DNA of 64,000 nucleotides from Gossypium raimondii (lineage: Eukaryota > Streptophyta > Magnoliopsida > Malvales > Malvaceae). The stretch is from the NCBI RefSeq assembly GCF_025698545.1, contig NC_068575.1, positions 56,305,980-56,369,979 on the forward strand. Reading direction: 5' to 3'. Both the position numbers and the translations under genes were made by a program. Under the pieces are notes generated by a model, which made no database searches, was not told the DNA's origin, and was given only the letters and a program-made list of their open reading frames with translations. Positions 1 to 12,683 of this stretch are shown one piece after another. Position 1 is the first letter of the stretch. Every line of letters begins with the position of its first letter.

Positions 1-249
1 TAGTGAATTTAACAACATCCATCCCGACCCCGCTCCAATACCATCTTCACTCCCATACAAACATTTCCAATCAAATAATAGATAAACAAATAAATCCATT
101 AATTTTAAAAAAATTGATGGATTTATTTGATTAAATCATTGTGTTTGACTAAATCGACTACTATTCAAGCAAAAACACAAAAGATCATTGTTTTACAATT
201 TTTACTAAATCGACTATTCAAAACACTACCCCCTTATCTAGTTAACACG

Positions 250-600
250 TCAGCAACGTGATTCCCCCTTGTAAATATGTTGAAGTCGAACTTGGTCCAA
301 ATTAGAAAAGAGTAACCTACAATCAACAATAAGAGCTCTAAGAGAACAAATATTCATGTCAAAACTAGTCATGCAATTGATAACAATTTGAGCATCAATC
401 TCCACAACAAACTTATTCAAATTTAATTGTAAAGCCAGATTCAAACCATCCCTAAATGCCCATAGTTCAACATCCACACTAGCCGCATTAGGAATAAATT
501 GATAGGAACTGGCCACCCATTTTCCATGACTATCACGGATAATAGTTCCTACACCACCCTTACTGGGATTTCCAACTAAAGGCCTATCCATATTTAATTT
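250..600 (-). pseudogene. RNase H-like domain (RVT_3) of the LINE
   Basis: The open frame at 250-726 has, over its last roughly 115 residues, the plant RNase H-like pattern: GGVGTIIRDSHGKW near its start, then a VELWAFRDGL helix and FVVEIDAQIVIN. The family pattern is GG-G-V-RD, E--A---GL and E-D, and the acidic residues E and D are visible. It is the C-terminal domain of the LINE polyprotein. The N-terminal 40 residues of the frame show no domain. It is separated from the RT by stops, so it is a relic. Confidence 0.75.
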
Positions 601-1788
601 ATAGCAATCGTTTTCAGCTAGTTTCCAAAAAAATAAGTGTGAAGCTAGGTAAAGGTATTCGTTTAAGTTTTCCTTGCAACACAAAAAACTCACCAGCTCA
701 ACTAAGAACCATCCTAGACATCTCATTGCTATAATTTCTACCTTTGAAAATGATAGAATTTCTAAGTAACCACACTTCCCAGATGAAAAAACAAAAGATG
801 GTACTTATTGGGATACGGTGGTTAGTATGAAATTTATTCATGTTTGCATTCTCCCTCAACCATTACATCCAAAGAGATCTGCTTAAGATTTCAAGCAATT
901 CTTAAGGAATAAAATATGTCACATTTCACTATTTATATGACACGACCTAAAAAAATGATCAATGATTTCAAGTTGTTGACCACACAAAGGGCACTCTTGA
1001 ATAATACGCATACCTCTTATGCTTAAGAAACATTTAATGGGTACAATACCATGCATGCACTCCCAAAAGAAGAAGTTTAGCTTAATTAGGACCTTGAGTT
1101 TCCAAACCCACTTCTAATCGCAATCGTTCTTAATGCTTGTAGGGTTAAGACCTTTCACAAGCAAGTAAGCATTATTCAAATTAAACTCTTCATTACTGGA
1201 AAAACTCCAACATATGGAATCCTTGTTATCCGCATAACAAGTGATATGTGTACTGATGATTTTTCCAATATAGATCCATAGAGATAGGAATGAACCTACT
1301 CTCTTCCCATATTTGTTTGAGTTCCCTATAAGTCAACTTTTCTTCCTCTTTACTCAAGGGACCAACAAAGAGTTCTCGAAAGGGTCCCTCACATGTCCAA
1401 TTGTTAATTCAAGCATTAACATTATTGTCATTACCAACTTTCCATCTAAGGTCTTTCTCAAGAAATGGACTAATTTTTCTAAGAGTCTTCCATGTTAATG
1501 ACGAATTACTTGGAGGTTTATAAGGGTCTCTTCCATCAAGATACTTGGAGAGTGACATACAAGCCCAAAGATTATTAGGTTCTTTTATCATCCGCCAACC
1601 CAGTTTAATCAATTGAGATTGGTTCTTTTATCTAGTATTAAGCAGTCCAAGTCCTCAAACTTCATTTGGTTGTGTCATTTTTTTCCCACCGAATGAGATG
1701 GATTTTTTCTTAATTCAAAGTCACCCTACAAAATTTCCCTACTAACTTTATCAAGATCGTTACAAACACTAGTTAGTAAGGCGCGACA

Positions 1789-2205
1789 TTACATGTAATA
1801 ACTCAAAATAGCGACAAGAGTAGATTGGGATATATCTGCTCTCGATTGGCAATTACTTTTCCAAGTATCGAGCTTGTTCCTAACACATCCAACAATAAAG
1901 TTGTAATCACTTTGCCTAATTCTACCATTGTGAATTGGGAAACCTAAGTGCTTTCCTAAATCATTTATTTTTTTAAAGCCCAAATCGTCAATGATTCTCT
2001 TCCATGGTCTCACATCTTTTTTTTTAAATAATACTTTAGACTTTGAGAGACTCACATTTTGGCTTGATTCTTGGGAGAAGTCCTCAAGTACCTCTTTTAT
2101 GGCACTTATGGTACTTTGCTCAGTTTTGAAAGATAAAACTACATCATCTGCAAAGAATAGATGTGTAACTTTTGGACCCCATCTTGAAGTATTAACTATT
2201 TCCAT
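1789..2205 (-). pseudogene. Reverse transcriptase core fragment of the LINE
   Basis: This 138-residue open frame includes VTHLFFADDVVLSF, the (F/Y)xDD catalytic loop of non-LTR reverse transcriptases, followed by a helix and a SKSKVLF segment typical of plant LINE RTs. After that comes the KHLGFPIHNGR-type motif found downstream of the catalytic loop. It is one frame of a broken polyprotein; the neighbouring RT part at about 2220-2850 lies in other frames. It cannot encode an active enzyme alone. Confidence 0.8.
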
Positions 2206-4129
2206 TTCTTAGCTTTCAAAGTTCCTTAGTACAGAGATTAGGGTTTTCCATATAAAGGATAAAAATATATGGAGATAGAGTCTCCTCGTCTGATCCTTGT
2301 AGAAGGTTAAAACCTTTCAAGTTTACCTTTATTAACTAAGACCATCATCAAAGAAGTGGAAACACAACTTAAAATCAACTCAATCTATTTCACAGGGAAA
2401 TTAAAAGATATCAACACCTTATTGATAAAGTCTCATTCTAGCCTATCACATGCCTTCTCTATATCCAATTTAACAATCATGGAACCCACTTTTCCTTTCA
2501 ATTGTTGGAAAGAATGCGCCACCTTTTGAATAATAATCGAATTGTTAAACGTTTGTCTCCCTTTAATAAAGCCTCTTTGAATGAGAGAAACCATCTTATC
2601 CAGGAATGGTCTTAACCTTTAGACAATGATATTGGTAATGGTCTTATAAGAGGTGTCGCGACGATATTGTTGAGTGTTGGTATGGGCACTCGATGTGGGG
2701 ATTAACACTATTAGTGTCTCATTGGTCTCATAAGGGACCTTGCCATATTTGAAAGCCTCCAGGATTAACTCAAACACTTTCTATTTTTGGAAGAACATTG
2801 AATGGAAACTATTGGGGTCGAGAGCTTTAAAAGGGTTAAAAAAGAACATAGCCTTTGTGTAATAGCCTGATTTTTAATGATGTCAAAAACAGTGGTTCGA
2901 AACCACCAAATTCGGTAAATGAGCTCATAAATTTTATTATTTAATATTTACGAGCCAAATATGTTTTTTTAAATAATTTTGAATTAGTAAATTTGTGTTT
3001 ATAAGGATTTATTAGATTAATTGATTTAGAAAATAAGGTATCGAGACCTCAATTTAATAAACTGAACCGTAAATATTTATAAAAATATTTACAAAGTGTC
3101 ATTAATGTAGTATTAAAACTTCGTTAGAAAATTTTAACGTTTTGGTAGTCAATTAATTAAAAAGGATTAAATTGAAAAAGGTGTAAAACTTGCTAAAGTG
3201 ATTAAATAGCTTAACAATTAAATAAGGGAGGACTAAAAGGGCAAATGGACTCATTTTAAATGGATGAGGCGGCCTTGCCTAAAAAAATCAAAGATTTTAT
3301 GTGATTAAGGGCAAAATTAGAATTAAAATAAAGTTTATATGGCCAAAGGTGATTCTAATAGTTTTTAGACATTTTCTTCATCATTTTTCTGTCAAAAACA
3401 GCCATTGAAGAGGGTTTAAAAGGGTATATATATACATATGTTTGTGTTTGAAGTTTTATTTTGACATGCTAATTTGGCGTTTAAGTGCCCATAAGCTAAG
3501 TAAAATGAATTAAATTAGATATGTTTATAGTTTGGACTTGAATGATATTTTGATGATATAAATTGATGATATAATTGTGGTACCAATGATGGTACATTGG
3601 TTAGGCACCTAGGATGATTGTTTTGACATGTTTTGGATATGTTTGATCGTGTTTTGAATTGATTAAATGAATGATTTTTGAGTTGTTTATTGTCCAAGCT
3701 TGCAGGGAATGGTAAACTTGTTGTTTAAGGTACATTTTGAGTCTACACGGCCAGACACACGGGCGTGTGATCAGACTGTGTGAAACATACGGCTAGCACA
3801 CGACCGTGTGAACCCTGCAGCTTTGAAAATTTTTATTATTTTTTGAAAAATTCTTTGAGTTTCCGAATTAGTCCCAATTTGTATCTAACACGTAATTTGG
3901 GCCTCGAGGGCTTGAATAAGGGATAATATGTATGAGTTTAATTGGTTTTGACTTGAATATTATATGATATGAAATGCATTGAAATTATATCTATTTGACC
4001 GGTAATGCTCTAAAACCATATTCCAGCGACGAATGTAGGTTAGAGGTGTTACATAAATACTTTTCAGAGCATCCGACTGGTTGTGTTCTGCATATGTTGT
4101 AGACACACCCACGCTCTTATGAGCATTCT

Positions 4130-4400
4130 ATTTATAGGTTCTTTGTAAACCTCCCGTTAAAGGCTTTTCGGAGCTTCTTGTTAGTGCTCGCTTGAACTTC
4201 CGGTTATATGGCTATCCGGTGCTTTCTGATTAAGTGCTCTTCGGAGCTTCCCATTAAGTGCTCTTTGTGAGCTTCCCATTATTAAGCCCGAATAAGCTTC
4301 CCATTACATGGCTCAATAAGCTTTTCGTTATAATGCTTGAGAGAGAGCTTTCTGTTAAAGTGTTCTAATGAGTACTCCCGAACATGAATTGACAGATTTC
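4130..4400 (+). repeat. Degenerate ~30 bp minisatellite in LTR E1
   Basis: About eight diverged units of roughly 25-35 bp are built around AGTGCTC-TTCG-GAGCTTCCCATTA. Several units contain a short hairpin: GCTC-TTCG-GAGC and GCTC-TTTGT-GAGC are directly visible. The array lies about 300-550 bp upstream of the stem-loop at 4706-4722. Confidence 0.75.
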
Positions 4401-4705
4401 TGATTTGTACACTTTATGTGTACTACCCTCGTATCCATCGAGATTTCAAATGATTCAACGGGTGAAATTTTGACATGAATACAAGCGAAAATCAAAATGA
4501 AATCAATATCTAAAAATTACATGAAATGCATGGAACTTGGTATTTGATGAGCTCATATTTGTTATTGATATTTACATGAAATGAATAACTAACATATTTG
4601 ATGAGATTGTGTGCTTAGGCTATGGCCAAGTTGTTTGGAATGCATATGTATGTTTACTTAATGTACAAATGAATGGTAAGTTTATTTCCCGTTATACGAA
4701 CTTAC

Positions 4706-4722
4706 TAAGCACAAAGTGCTTA
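4706..4722 (+). other. Stem-loop in LTR E1
   Basis: A perfect 7 bp inverted repeat with a 3 nt loop, TAAGCAC-AAA-GTGCTTA, lies inside the motif ACTTAC...TTACTCAG. Its counterparts in the other LTRs have different arm sequences that still pair. Confidence 0.7.
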
Positions 4723-5659
4723 CTCAGTTTTATTTTTTTATTTTATAGTACCCGGAAGCTCGTTGGGTTGGAAGCTTGGCGGAGATCACTCACACTATCC
4801 ATCGACTTACTTTGATATAATTATGAAATTATTTTTAGATATAATGACATGTATAGGTTTTGGTTAGCCAATGTTGACATACAAATATTTTGATTGTAAA
4901 TAGCCATTGGAATGGTTAGTGATGAATGTGTTTTGGTATATTAACATATGAGTTAATTTTATGTTTGATATTAAGTAAATTTGGTCAAATAGATAAATTC
5001 ACAAACATGAATTTATGAAGTGATATGGTATGTATGAGACTTGAGTTTTACATTATTTAAATGTTTTGGATGTGTTAAAATATTTGTGTAGGTAGATGAT
5101 CAAATGGGAGAAAAATAAGGCTTGGAAATGACCTTATTTTGTCCACACGGGCAGAGACACAGGCGTGTGTCTTAGTCGTGTGTGGCATACGACCTAGCAC
5201 ATGGGCGTGTACCCCTGCATCTTGAAATTCAAAACAGAATGCTCAGTATTTTTCACACGGTCTGGCACATGGGCGTGTGGCTTGGCCGTGTGACCCTTGC
5301 ACCTTAATGTTTTGCAAGTCAGGGAGTTACACGGGCTGGGGACACGGCCGTGTGACCTACTTCGTATACCACATGGCCTAGGACATAGTTGTGTCACTTG
5401 GCCGTGTGAGCCGCACGGAAGTGTAACCCCTGCACCTAGAAAAAATTTTAAAATTTTGCGAAAAATTCTCTGAGTTCCCGCTTTAGTCCCGACTTGTTTC
5501 TAGTGTATGTTTTGGGCCTCGAGGGCCCTAATACGAGACTTTAAGATAAAATTTTTGACATGTATGATAAAATAATATAAAATGTCTGTATTCATTCGTA
5601 AGTTTTAGTAATACTCCATAACCCTATTCCGGTAATAAATACATGTTAGGAGTGTTACA

Positions 5660-6651
5660 CTTCGTGATTTCCTCTTCAAGTAGATGGAGTTTAAGCCTCT
5701 ATTTTTCCTCCCTAGACAAAAAACTCCAAGGCAAGGGAATAATGTCGACTATTCTTTGTACCATAACTCTAGAAGTCAATAAGAGGTCCATGAACTTATT
5801 TATAATGGGTTCAAGGTTCATTCTTCCAGTAACCCACTTTCATTGGTCATTATTTAGATCCCCAATATGATTATTGGTTTAAAACATATTGGTACTCGCT
5901 CATAATAATTCACTGAAGATTTATGAGGAAGCCATTAGGGTCTCTCTTGAGTGCTCTCTCAATCCCTCCTAATCTCGTAATCAACTCTTTCTTTTTCTTA
6001 GACACATTTCCAAAAGTACAGCGGTTCTAGCTATTAAGGGCATTAGAAATGGCATCTAGGAAACAAATCATTAGAACAATTCTAAACCAAGTTAATAATA
6101 TAATTCAAAATCGAGATGGTCAAGCCACATTTTTTAAAATCTAAAAGGTTTACTACTAGATATTGAAGATTCAAGGAATAAATGTAACACAACCGACCTA
6201 TGGTCCAATTTTGTTCTAGTAATATGGAGAATTGTAGCATCATTGTCTTGTAATCTCTAAGTTGTGTTAGCAAATATGAGGTCAATTCATTTCTGAATTA
6301 GCTAACTAGTAGATTTGAGATTTGACCAAGTGAATTGAGGCCCTTTAAAACCTAATTCCATCATGTCACAACAATTAAGGCAATTGTGAAACTTATTTAT
6401 ATAGAGTTCGGAGATCGGTCACCCATCTTTCTTATCATGACTCGATAAAACTTCATTAAAATCACTCGCCATTAGCCATGGAAAATGATGATTTTGAGCA
6501 ACCTTTTTCAAGTTCTTCCATAAAAAATCTCTAAATCTAAAGTTAGGGTTTGCATAAATAATCGAAAGCAATCAAGTAGTGTTAAAAGTTCGTACATTAA
6601 CAAAAACGCAAACCTCTTGTTTTGTGCTGCACAACTCCTCAATTGCCACTT
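5660..6651 (-). mobile_element. LINE middle piece (endonuclease C-terminal part toward RT)
   Basis: This segment continues the LINE between the two inserted LTRs. On the minus strand near 6420-6480 it reads SDFNEVLSSHDKK, the plant LINE version of the GDFNE motif of the endonuclease/exonuclease/phosphatase fold. A FKGPQFTWSN segment, the next conserved part of the fold, follows at about 6310-6350. Stops and frame changes interrupt it. It is bounded by the TSD half CTTCG at 5660-5664 and the TSD CACTT at 6647-6651. Confidence 0.75.
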
Positions 6652-8367
6652 TGTAACAACTCGATCTTGACCCTAATAAGAAAAAGTGGTTTCGGGACCA
6701 CAAATCCAAGTCAAAAAAATATTTTAAAATTAATTTTGATATTTGCAGTATGTGAATTACTATGTGTAAAAATTTTGTATAAAAATTTTATCGTTTGAGT
6801 GCACAATTTGATAAAAAGGGCTTAATCGCGTAAAATATAAATTTAAGGGTTAAATTTAAAAGCACCCAATTGTTGTTGTCTTTTAAAAATAAGGGTTATA
6901 AATGGAAATTAGGCCATTTAATAGTTAGTGGGCTGCAATGGTCTAAATTACCCTTAAGTTATATGTTTTATAATTAATTAAACTAAGGTTAAAGTAGTCA
7001 TTAAGTAATTAAAATATATATTAGTTAAAATAACTTAAGAAAAGAAGATTTTATCATCTTCTCCAAGCCGAATGTTAAGCAAAAAGAAGCTCAACTATGG
7101 CTTTCTAAAGTTCGGCCATATCCTTACTTAATTAAAGGTTCGTTTTTGTTCGGTTTTTGAAAATTTTTACGTTTTTGAGATCGTTGCTTTGTGTACTACA
7201 AGACCCATGCTTTAATTTTAGAACTTGGTGTTGATTTTGTGATATGCCATTGATGACTGCTTGAGCTTTGTGATAGTTGATGATGAATTATGAAAGATAT
7301 GTGAAAGATTAACATGTTTTGTCTTTGAATTTTTGGTGAAATTGAGTAATTAGGGCTAAATTGTGAAATTAAAATTTTGAGGGACTAAAATGTGAAATAA
7401 ATAAAATTTGTGGACTTGTATGAACACTAGGGACATTCGACCCTTGTATAGTATGGGCAAATTTTGTGTATTTTGTGTTTTATGTAATAGGGACTAAATT
7501 GTAAAAAAATGTAAATATTAGGGGTAAAATGGTAATTTTCCCATTTATGTGTTTTTGGACTAAATTTAACGTAGTAATATTTAATTTATCTCATTTTGAA
7601 TATATTTAGATCAAGAACCAAAGAAATCGGAGTTAGATCGAGAAAAAGTTAAAGTCGTCGACTAATCGTCCGGTTTCGATTTTACACTGTCCGAGGTAAT
7701 GTCATAAAAATCAGTATATAGGTATGTATATGTGATTTATTTTGATGAATTATAATTTAAAATATGTTGGTTGAAATAATTAAAAGCATGAGTGAATTAT
7801 ATGCATTATTGTTACATGTTCGAATCATAGTTATATACTTTTATGGTCATTTGAATTTAGTTAAAGTATGAAGGTATATAAGGATATACAATTATAAATG
7901 TTTTCAAATTTAGTTGGAGTATAAAAGTTCTATATTTTTATATGTACAAGTTTTGAATTTATACATGTATATACAAGTATAAAGTATTGGTTTAATAAAA
8001 GTATATATATATATGTGTGTGTGTACTTAAGATTCGGAAATAAACATAGGTTTATATTGGTATAAAAATTGTATTGGATCTATAATATGCAAATATACAT
8101 GTATATGTCCTTGTATTGAATTCAGGTATGCCATTTATACAAGTTTATATGAGGTTCAATTATGCAAATATGTATATATATATATATATATATATATGTT
8201 CAGAATGAGTTTAAGTATGGAATTTATATATGTATAAGGGAGGTTCGATTATGTATGTATATTCATGTAAAAATTCTTGACTGGAATTGAAGATATGAAA
8301 TTATTAGTTTGGAATATCATAAGGTGTTGAATGCATGATATTAGGTAGTAGGCTTTAATGTATTAAG

Positions 8368-8404
<37 letters not shown>

Positions 8405-8555
8405 CGGATGTATAATTAAGTTATTGAGCTGAATTTGATGTCTAAACTTTATATACCTATGTGGATTAAAGATATAGTCTATAAATTATTGAGTTGAATT
8501 TTTATGTGGATAATATATACAAATATGAGATATAACTTCTGTGAATTGAAATTTT

Positions 8556-8790
8556 AGGCTCAGTGCCTATCAGGCTTAATGCCAGTGAAATAATATCAGA
8601 CTTTACGTCTAGCAGACTTAATGCCGGTGAAATAATTTCAGACTTTACGTCTAGCAGGCTTAATGCCGGTGAAACAATATCAGACTTTACGTCTAGCAGG
8701 CTTAATGCCGGTGAAACATTTCAGACTATATGTCTAGCAGGCTAAGTCTTGGTGTCTTGAATCGAGCTTTAAGTCTAGCGGGCTAAGTGC
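8556..8790 (+). repeat. ~42 bp minisatellite in LTR E2, about five copies
   Basis: Units of about 42 bp read GGCTTAATGCCGGTGAAA followed by CAGACTTTACGTCTAGCA. The first three are nearly identical and the last two diverged. Each good unit holds two tiny hairpins, GGC-TTAAT-GCC and AGAC-TTTAC-GTCT. A 60-codon open frame at 8563-8745 is a by-product of the repeat and is not a gene. Confidence 0.9.
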
Positions 8791-9368
8791 CGTGAATCAT
8801 TTAAAGAATGTGATTAAGTGTATAGTTATATGATTTTGGTTATCTTTAATTGATGAGCACATATACCTTGACTAAGTGTGTTTAATGAATATGTACATAT
8901 TCGGTCTATGCATTTGTAAAAATATACATACATGCTTTCAATTTATGCAATGATAAATGTATACGTATAAATATTCGGTATATGTATTTGATAAGTATCT
9001 ACATATGCATTTGAAATGTATACACCTCTATTTATAATTATTTGATGAAGATGAATGCATTTGGTCACATATATTAGATTTGTATTTGGTTATAAGTTTA
9101 TTATGAGTATACATACACAGTTGGATATGATATGTGTATAACATACATATATGCTCGATTATATTCATTTGGTTGTAATGTTGTTTGGTATAAATATATA
9201 TATTCAATTAAACGCATTTCGACGGTACATATATTTGACTATAAATAAAATGGTCTGAGTACGATAAATGTATAAATATTAATTATATGTGTTAATTGCA
9301 ATCTCAAGAAATTAAATTAAAAAGTTATATTATTTCTATATATATATTTCATTATGCAATAGACTTAC

Positions 9369-9385
9369 TAAGCTATAAAAGCTTA
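9369..9385 (+). other. Stem-loop in LTR E2
   Basis: TAAGCT-ATAAA-AGCTTA is a perfect 6 bp inverted repeat within GACTTAC...CTTACTT. It is the counterpart of the stem-loops at 4706, 31688 and 32912. Confidence 0.7.
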
Positions 9386-9785
9386 CTTTGTTTGTTTATG
9401 TATTTCTATTTTATATACTTAAAGATCAAGCTTCAAGCTCGGGGATCGTCAACAAGATCATCACTCTATCTACTGTCTCGGCATTAAACTGTTTAAATTT
9501 TAATTATGGCATGTACAGGCTAGATAAATGTTTTGGAAAGTCGTACTTTGATATATTGTATATGAAATTAATAGTCATACGAAAATTACTTATATTCTTA
9601 TGCTTTAACTGGATTGTAATTTTAAAGAGAAGTTTAAAATTTTACATGTTTAATATTAGACCTAGCAATTTATATGTAACCGTTAAAATTATTGAACTAT
9701 ACTGAATGTCTGTTCTAAGTTCTGTTTTGATTAGTAATGCCTCTTAACCCTAATTCGATGACGGATACGGGTTAGGGATGTTACA

Positions 9786-10900
9786 CACTTGATCAGGTCA
9801 CCAAAGCAACTAAATGTCACCTTGAATACCAATTGTGTTTGAGCTCCTATAAGTACCGAAATGTAATTGGCTCATAATGTAATGGTCAACCCCTACACAA
9901 ACTATTGTTTCAATCACAATCATCATCTATGGATCATGGACCTCTATTAAATCCTTAAAATTTTTCTAGAAATTAGACTTTCGAGCCCCTCTAAAATTCC
10001 AAATCAACATTAACATTGGGTTGATATGTTGAAAGTTTTGTGGCATTGGTTTCTCGGCTGATTCATTTCCCTTTCTGGGCTTGGATTTATTTGCACCCTA
10101 TGATGAAGAGACTTCACCTCCAGTATTAGTAATGAATTAAAATAGAGCCAAAATTTTTTGTTTCAAGCATCCATCACTAGCTTTTGAACTGGTAATTTGA
10201 TGCTTGACAATTGAACTTCTATTATCCTTTCTCTGAACTTTGCTAGTGGTGCTTCTAAATTTCAAAGAATTTGATTCCATTGAGTTTCCATTTCCAATAT
10301 TCCCATATGATAACCTGAATAGTGGAAGTTTTTAAACTTGTATATTAGTGGAGGTATGATCAACACTAAGAGGATTAAGTTCCAGTCACTCGCTAACCTT
10401 CTTTAGAACTTGACATGACTTGGCCTATCTAATCCGTGGTGAAACTGGTCTACACACCCCTCTTTGAGTAAATAAACCTTTTGTTCTTGGAAGATTGTTA
10501 TCCTAAATTAAGGTTAAAGTCAGAGAGTTTGACGGTACCTGAGTTTGGGGTGATAGGTTATGAGGAATCGATGTCACTCTCCTCCCCCATTGACTCTGTA
10601 ATATCCCATTTTGTCTTACTTGAAACATGTTCATTGAACAACCATTTCCCCTCTAAAGGATCATTTGTCCCCTCATTCTTCTCTGATAAACCATTATATT
10701 CTTTGGGATTTTTTAATATTTGTTGAAAAACTCTTTGTTGCTTTTTTCATTTCCAATCAACAAAATTTTACTAGTTTCAAACAAAGGTTTTTTTAAAATA
10801 GTAGCATCCGAATTCCAAGAAATATGAACAACAATGTCTTTCTCATGATGCTCACTTTTACCATTTGCCAAAATTTTCATATTAAAAGAAAGATTTGTTA
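9786..10900 (-). mobile_element. LINE 5' piece (ORF1 side and start of endonuclease)
   Basis: On the minus strand near 9990-10030 the sequence reads LIWNFRGARKSNF, matching the W-N-RGA opening of plant LINE endonucleases. It joins the middle piece once LTR E2 is removed. Upstream, to about 10.9 kb, is a polar, Ser/Lys-rich broken reading that fits the C-terminal half of LINE ORF1. I saw no clear zinc knuckle. The 5' end is not defined. Confidence 0.6.
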
Positions 10901-12646
10901 TAGAAGCTAATCTGTCTTAATTTGATATGTCAAATTAGGCTCTTTCGAACACTTAATAAGTTTATTCTCAAGCAATTTATGAGTTTTTTCAATTTTTTTT
11001 TTTAGTTTTCAATGTTAATGATAATTTTTCTTTTGTTTAGATCATTTTAAGACTCAAATTGACAAAACTATGTCATTGGGAGTCTAATGGTTGATTTGAG
11101 TGTGTGTAATGAAATAAATATGGCCAAACCTTAAGGAAATCATCAACTGGTTTGGATGTTGCTACACTGATGCATGTGTATCGCGACATTGACCCTCCAT
11201 CACCTTAAAGGAGTAAAACTTCAATGAAAAACCAACCTGGAGCAGTCTGCCAAAGATGTCGTAACACTAGGTGTGTTTTGTCGTGACACTAAGCCCCAAT
11301 GTATTGACTTCAAGCCTTTAAGGTTACGACTACAAACTGATGGTTGAAGTGAATGAGCCTAAGGCCATTAATAAGGGTGTCGTGACACCAAGAACCCCCA
11401 AGCTAATATTGTGCCTACTATCGAGAATGTCGTGACATCAAAGCTTAGGTGTCGCCATACTGAAGTCTGACGGGGTGAAATTACTATAGGGGCAATTTTT
11501 TGTCCAACACCAACTCAAATCAACTCATTCACTCCAAGGGTATTTTTTTCAAATGTTAGGGTTATAACATTGGTTGTATAAAGGGCGTTATTATGCCAAA
11601 CAAAAAAAAATGAGCCTATTTTATCATGTTTTTGGTTTTCTCTTTTATTCCTTTCACCTTTTTTAGCTTATAGGTTTTTCCTTTCTTAGCTTAGTTAGTT
11701 AGTAGCTGTTAGTTTCACCATTTTTACTGTAGCTTTAGTTTTCTTACACTTAGATACTAAACTTTCTATTGTCATTTTGATTTCTCTTTAAAATATCCAA
11801 TATATTTTCTCTTTCTAAACTTTCAAAAGTGTAAAAATCTCATATTTGATTGCGCTTTCATCACTTTTAGTGCTGCTAATAACTTATTCAAGAGTCCCTA
11901 ACAACCTCACAACTTTGCCTTTTTTATGTTTTATTTGATGAATCGTCTAAGCATGAAATTGGTTGATATTTGTATGTTGATGATGAATAGGCACTAAGTC
12001 TTATGGTGGTTGGTTGATTGAAATGTTGTATGGTTAGTTTTTGAGTTAGAGACTAAATAATAAAAATTGGACTAAATTGAATAGATTTCAAAACCTAGAA
12101 TTGACGCCTTTAAGATAGGTGAGACCGAGAGGAGAATTTATTACAGACTATTTGATTGTCTCGATTTAGTTTAGTGAGGTCGAGAGATAAACCGTACTAA
12201 ATAGTTTAATTGGGTAAAATGGTGACTGAAAGGTAATATTAGATCAATTAGGAGTTTGAGCAATTTATTATCCTTAATCCAAGAATTAACTAGCAACATG
12301 GATATCAACTGACCACTTTATCTCATTGAATTGATATTTATGCATTTTTGTCTACTATTCAATTTAGTCCTCATAGGTATAGTTTAGTATAATTAACATT
12401 TAATGATCTCTCTTGGGTTAGATCATTTTAATGCTCTAAGTGTTCCATTATAACACTTACAAATATTACAATTGACCTATCACACTTGCAATTAAGTCGT
12501 TTTAAGTCTTGATATTTTATGTTGATTCTGTGCTCAAAGCGTTTTCCGTTTTTGTTGACAAATCTAATTTTAATATGATTATAATAATCCATGAACCATT
12601 ATCCTTTCTGCCCTCCCACATCCCAATGTTCTAGTAATGCTAATGC

Positions 12647-12683
<37 letters not shown>

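Larger units (their letters stand above)
200..2857 (-). mobile_element. LINE retrotransposon, 3' piece (RT core to RNase H), decayed
   Basis: On the minus strand this stretch reads, in order, as a reverse transcriptase, a zf-RVT-like zinc-binding segment and a plant RNase H-like domain, the normal 3' half of a plant L1-type LINE. An RT motif of the LDIEKACDRL type lies near 2435-2495 and the catalytic FADD motif near 2130-2165. The zf-RVT part, with a CPLCG then H/C pattern, lies near 920-1080. Stop codons and frame changes break it throughout, so it is not active. It is cut off at 2857 by an LTR insertion and resumes at 5660. The 3' end and any poly(A) tail near positions 1-200 could not be placed. 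Confidence 0.8.
2858..5659 (+). mobile_element. Composite solo LTR inserted in the LINE (E1)
   Basis: The element runs TGTAATAGCC...GTGTTACA and is flanked by the 5 bp near-duplication CTTTG (2853-2857) / CTTCG (5660-5664), one mismatch. LINE sequence continues on both sides. It carries no gag or pol, so it is best read as a solo LTR of a Ty3-like family. It holds two clusters of ACACGG-CGTGTG palindromes (about 3740-3810 and 5140-5420), a minisatellite (about 4130-4400) and a stem-loop (4706-4722). An LTR-like 3' terminus also occurs internally at 4053, so the element is composite. Confidence 0.8.
6652..9785 (+). mobile_element. Solo LTR inserted in the LINE (E2), TSD CACTT
   Basis: The 3134 bp element starts TGTAACAACT and ends GGGATGTTACA. 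It has a perfect 5 bp target duplication, CACTT, at 6647-6651 and 9786-9790. LINE endonuclease sequence lies on both sides. No coding domain is present, so it is a solo LTR. Inside are an (AT)n run at about 8169-8198, another at about 8369-8401, a 42 bp minisatellite at 8556-8790 and a stem-loop at 9369-9385. Unlike E1, E3 and E4 it lacks the ACACGG-CGTGTG palindrome clusters. Confidence 0.9.

Noticed and set aside
8563..8745. Repetitive 60-codon frame, possible repeat protein
   Set aside because: It only translates the 42 bp minisatellite of solo LTR E2; no ATG context or conservation supports a gene.
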